From the NCBI GenBank assembly GCA_007119835.1, contig SKOX01000312.1, positions 1 to 13,586 on the forward strand: 13,586 nucleotides of DNA. Direction: 5' to 3'. Positions 13,364-13,586 of the stretch are shown here, in pieces; the first letter of the stretch is position 1, and the number at the start of each line of letters is the position of its first letter. This DNA is from Paracoccaceae bacterium. GTDB taxonomy: Bacteria > Pseudomonadota > Alphaproteobacteria > Rhodobacterales > Rhodobacteraceae. The notes under the pieces were generated by a model. That model searched no databases. It was not told the origin of the DNA and worked only from the letters and a program-made list of their open reading frames with translations. Made by a program: the position numbers and the translations under genes.

Positions 13364-13386
13364 CTGGTTTCTTTACCAGAAACCGG
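13364..13386. repeat. Inverted repeat upstream of the lrp-like gene
   Basis: GGTTTCT (13366-13372) and AGAAACC (13378-13384) form a perfect 7-bp dyad with a TTACC centre. The outermost C-G pair (13364/13386) also matches, with one mismatch between. It lies about 80 bp before the Lrp-family start codon and is AT-richer than its surroundings, so it could be an autoregulatory operator. Alternatively it may be a hairpin left by the decayed region around it. Confidence 0.4.
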
Positions 13387-13391
13387 CTCGC

Positions 13392-13586
13392 TTGGACCAG
13401 ACGCCTGAAACGGCATCGAGGGCGCAGGCCACGATCGCGTCGGCCTGCCGCGACTTTGCCCATCTCGTCATCGCGCTCTGCCGGGCGATGAACGTGCCCG
13501 CCATGCCAGCGGAAGCTTTCGATCCGGACCAGGCGCATCATCCGAGCCGACGAGCATGGTCGCATGCCTCCTGCGGAGCAACCTAG
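13392..13586 (+). pseudogene. Truncated transglutaminase-like domain fragment
   Basis: The frame from 13392 (a TTG; no true start is visible) contains ACRDFAHLVIALCRAMNVPA at about 13443-13502. This is the core of the bacterial transglutaminase-like (protease-like) domain, where the usual sequence is GVCRDFAHLAIALCRALNIPARY. The cysteine codon at 13446-13448 matches the catalytic cysteine. The preceding PETASRAQAT fits the short stretch that normally leads into it. Right after NVPA, however, the RYV.GY continuation is lost, the frame turns into unrelated sequence and it stops at 13584-13586. The N-terminal about 150 residues expected for the family are absent upstream. It is therefore a remnant, on the opposite strand to the C1 module and bordering its right side. 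The 110 bp between it and the lrp-like gene hold only the dyad at 13364-13386. Confidence 0.55.

Noticed and set aside
1..13586. CRISPR array, tRNA, rRNA, insertion sequence or prophage genes
   Set aside because: No regularly spaced repeats, cloverleaf-like sequences, transposase or integrase motifs were seen on either strand.

Overview
The window is high-GC bacterial DNA with strongly G/C-ending codons and the gene set of an alphaproteobacterium. A member of the Rhodobacterales is most likely, judging from the DmdA-type aminomethyltransferase homologue, the MetV/MetF pair, the HisKA_2 sensor kinase and the remnant of a Rhodobacterales-style ParB-like protein. The assignment rests on protein family impressions only; there is no rRNA or tRNA in the window.

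Left part (1-4560), ordinary chromosomal genes: the 3' end of cobT (cobamide synthesis) and dtd (D-aminoacyl-tRNA deacylase) on the plus strand; a convergent orphan GAF/HisKA_2 sensor histidine kinase on the minus strand; an ATP-dependent DNA ligase of the LigB-like bacterial family on the plus strand; a small exported protein of unknown function; and a frameshifted remnant of a ParB-like gene.

Right part (4639-13282), nine genes all on the minus strand, forming one coherent one-carbon module. In transcription order: an Lrp/AsnC regulator, folD, purU, then after a 328-bp regulatory gap a DmdA-like (GcvT-fold) demethylase, an OsmC-family protein, an ECHDC3-type crotonase-fold protein, an AMP-forming acyl-CoA synthetase, a MetV-like cysteine-rich protein and a MetF-like methylenetetrahydrofolate reductase. 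Several neighbours overlap or nearly abut.

The likely logic is as follows. The DmdA-like protein moves a methyl group from an unidentified donor to tetrahydrofolate. MetV/MetF oxidise methyl-THF to methylene-THF, FolD takes it to formyl-THF, and PurU releases formate and recycles THF. The acyl-CoA synthetase and crotonase-fold protein may process the demethylated acid, as DmdB and DmdD do for DMSP. However, neither looks like the canonical DMSP enzyme and no DmdC-like dehydrogenase is present, so the substrate is open. The motif GACCGTT recurs in the gaps in front of folD, the demethylase gene and metV, hinting at shared control.

The module is bordered by gene debris on both sides: the ParB-like remnant on the left and a truncated transglutaminase-like fragment at the right edge (13392-13586). 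This is compatible with insertion of the module as an island, but no integrase, IS or tRNA is visible.
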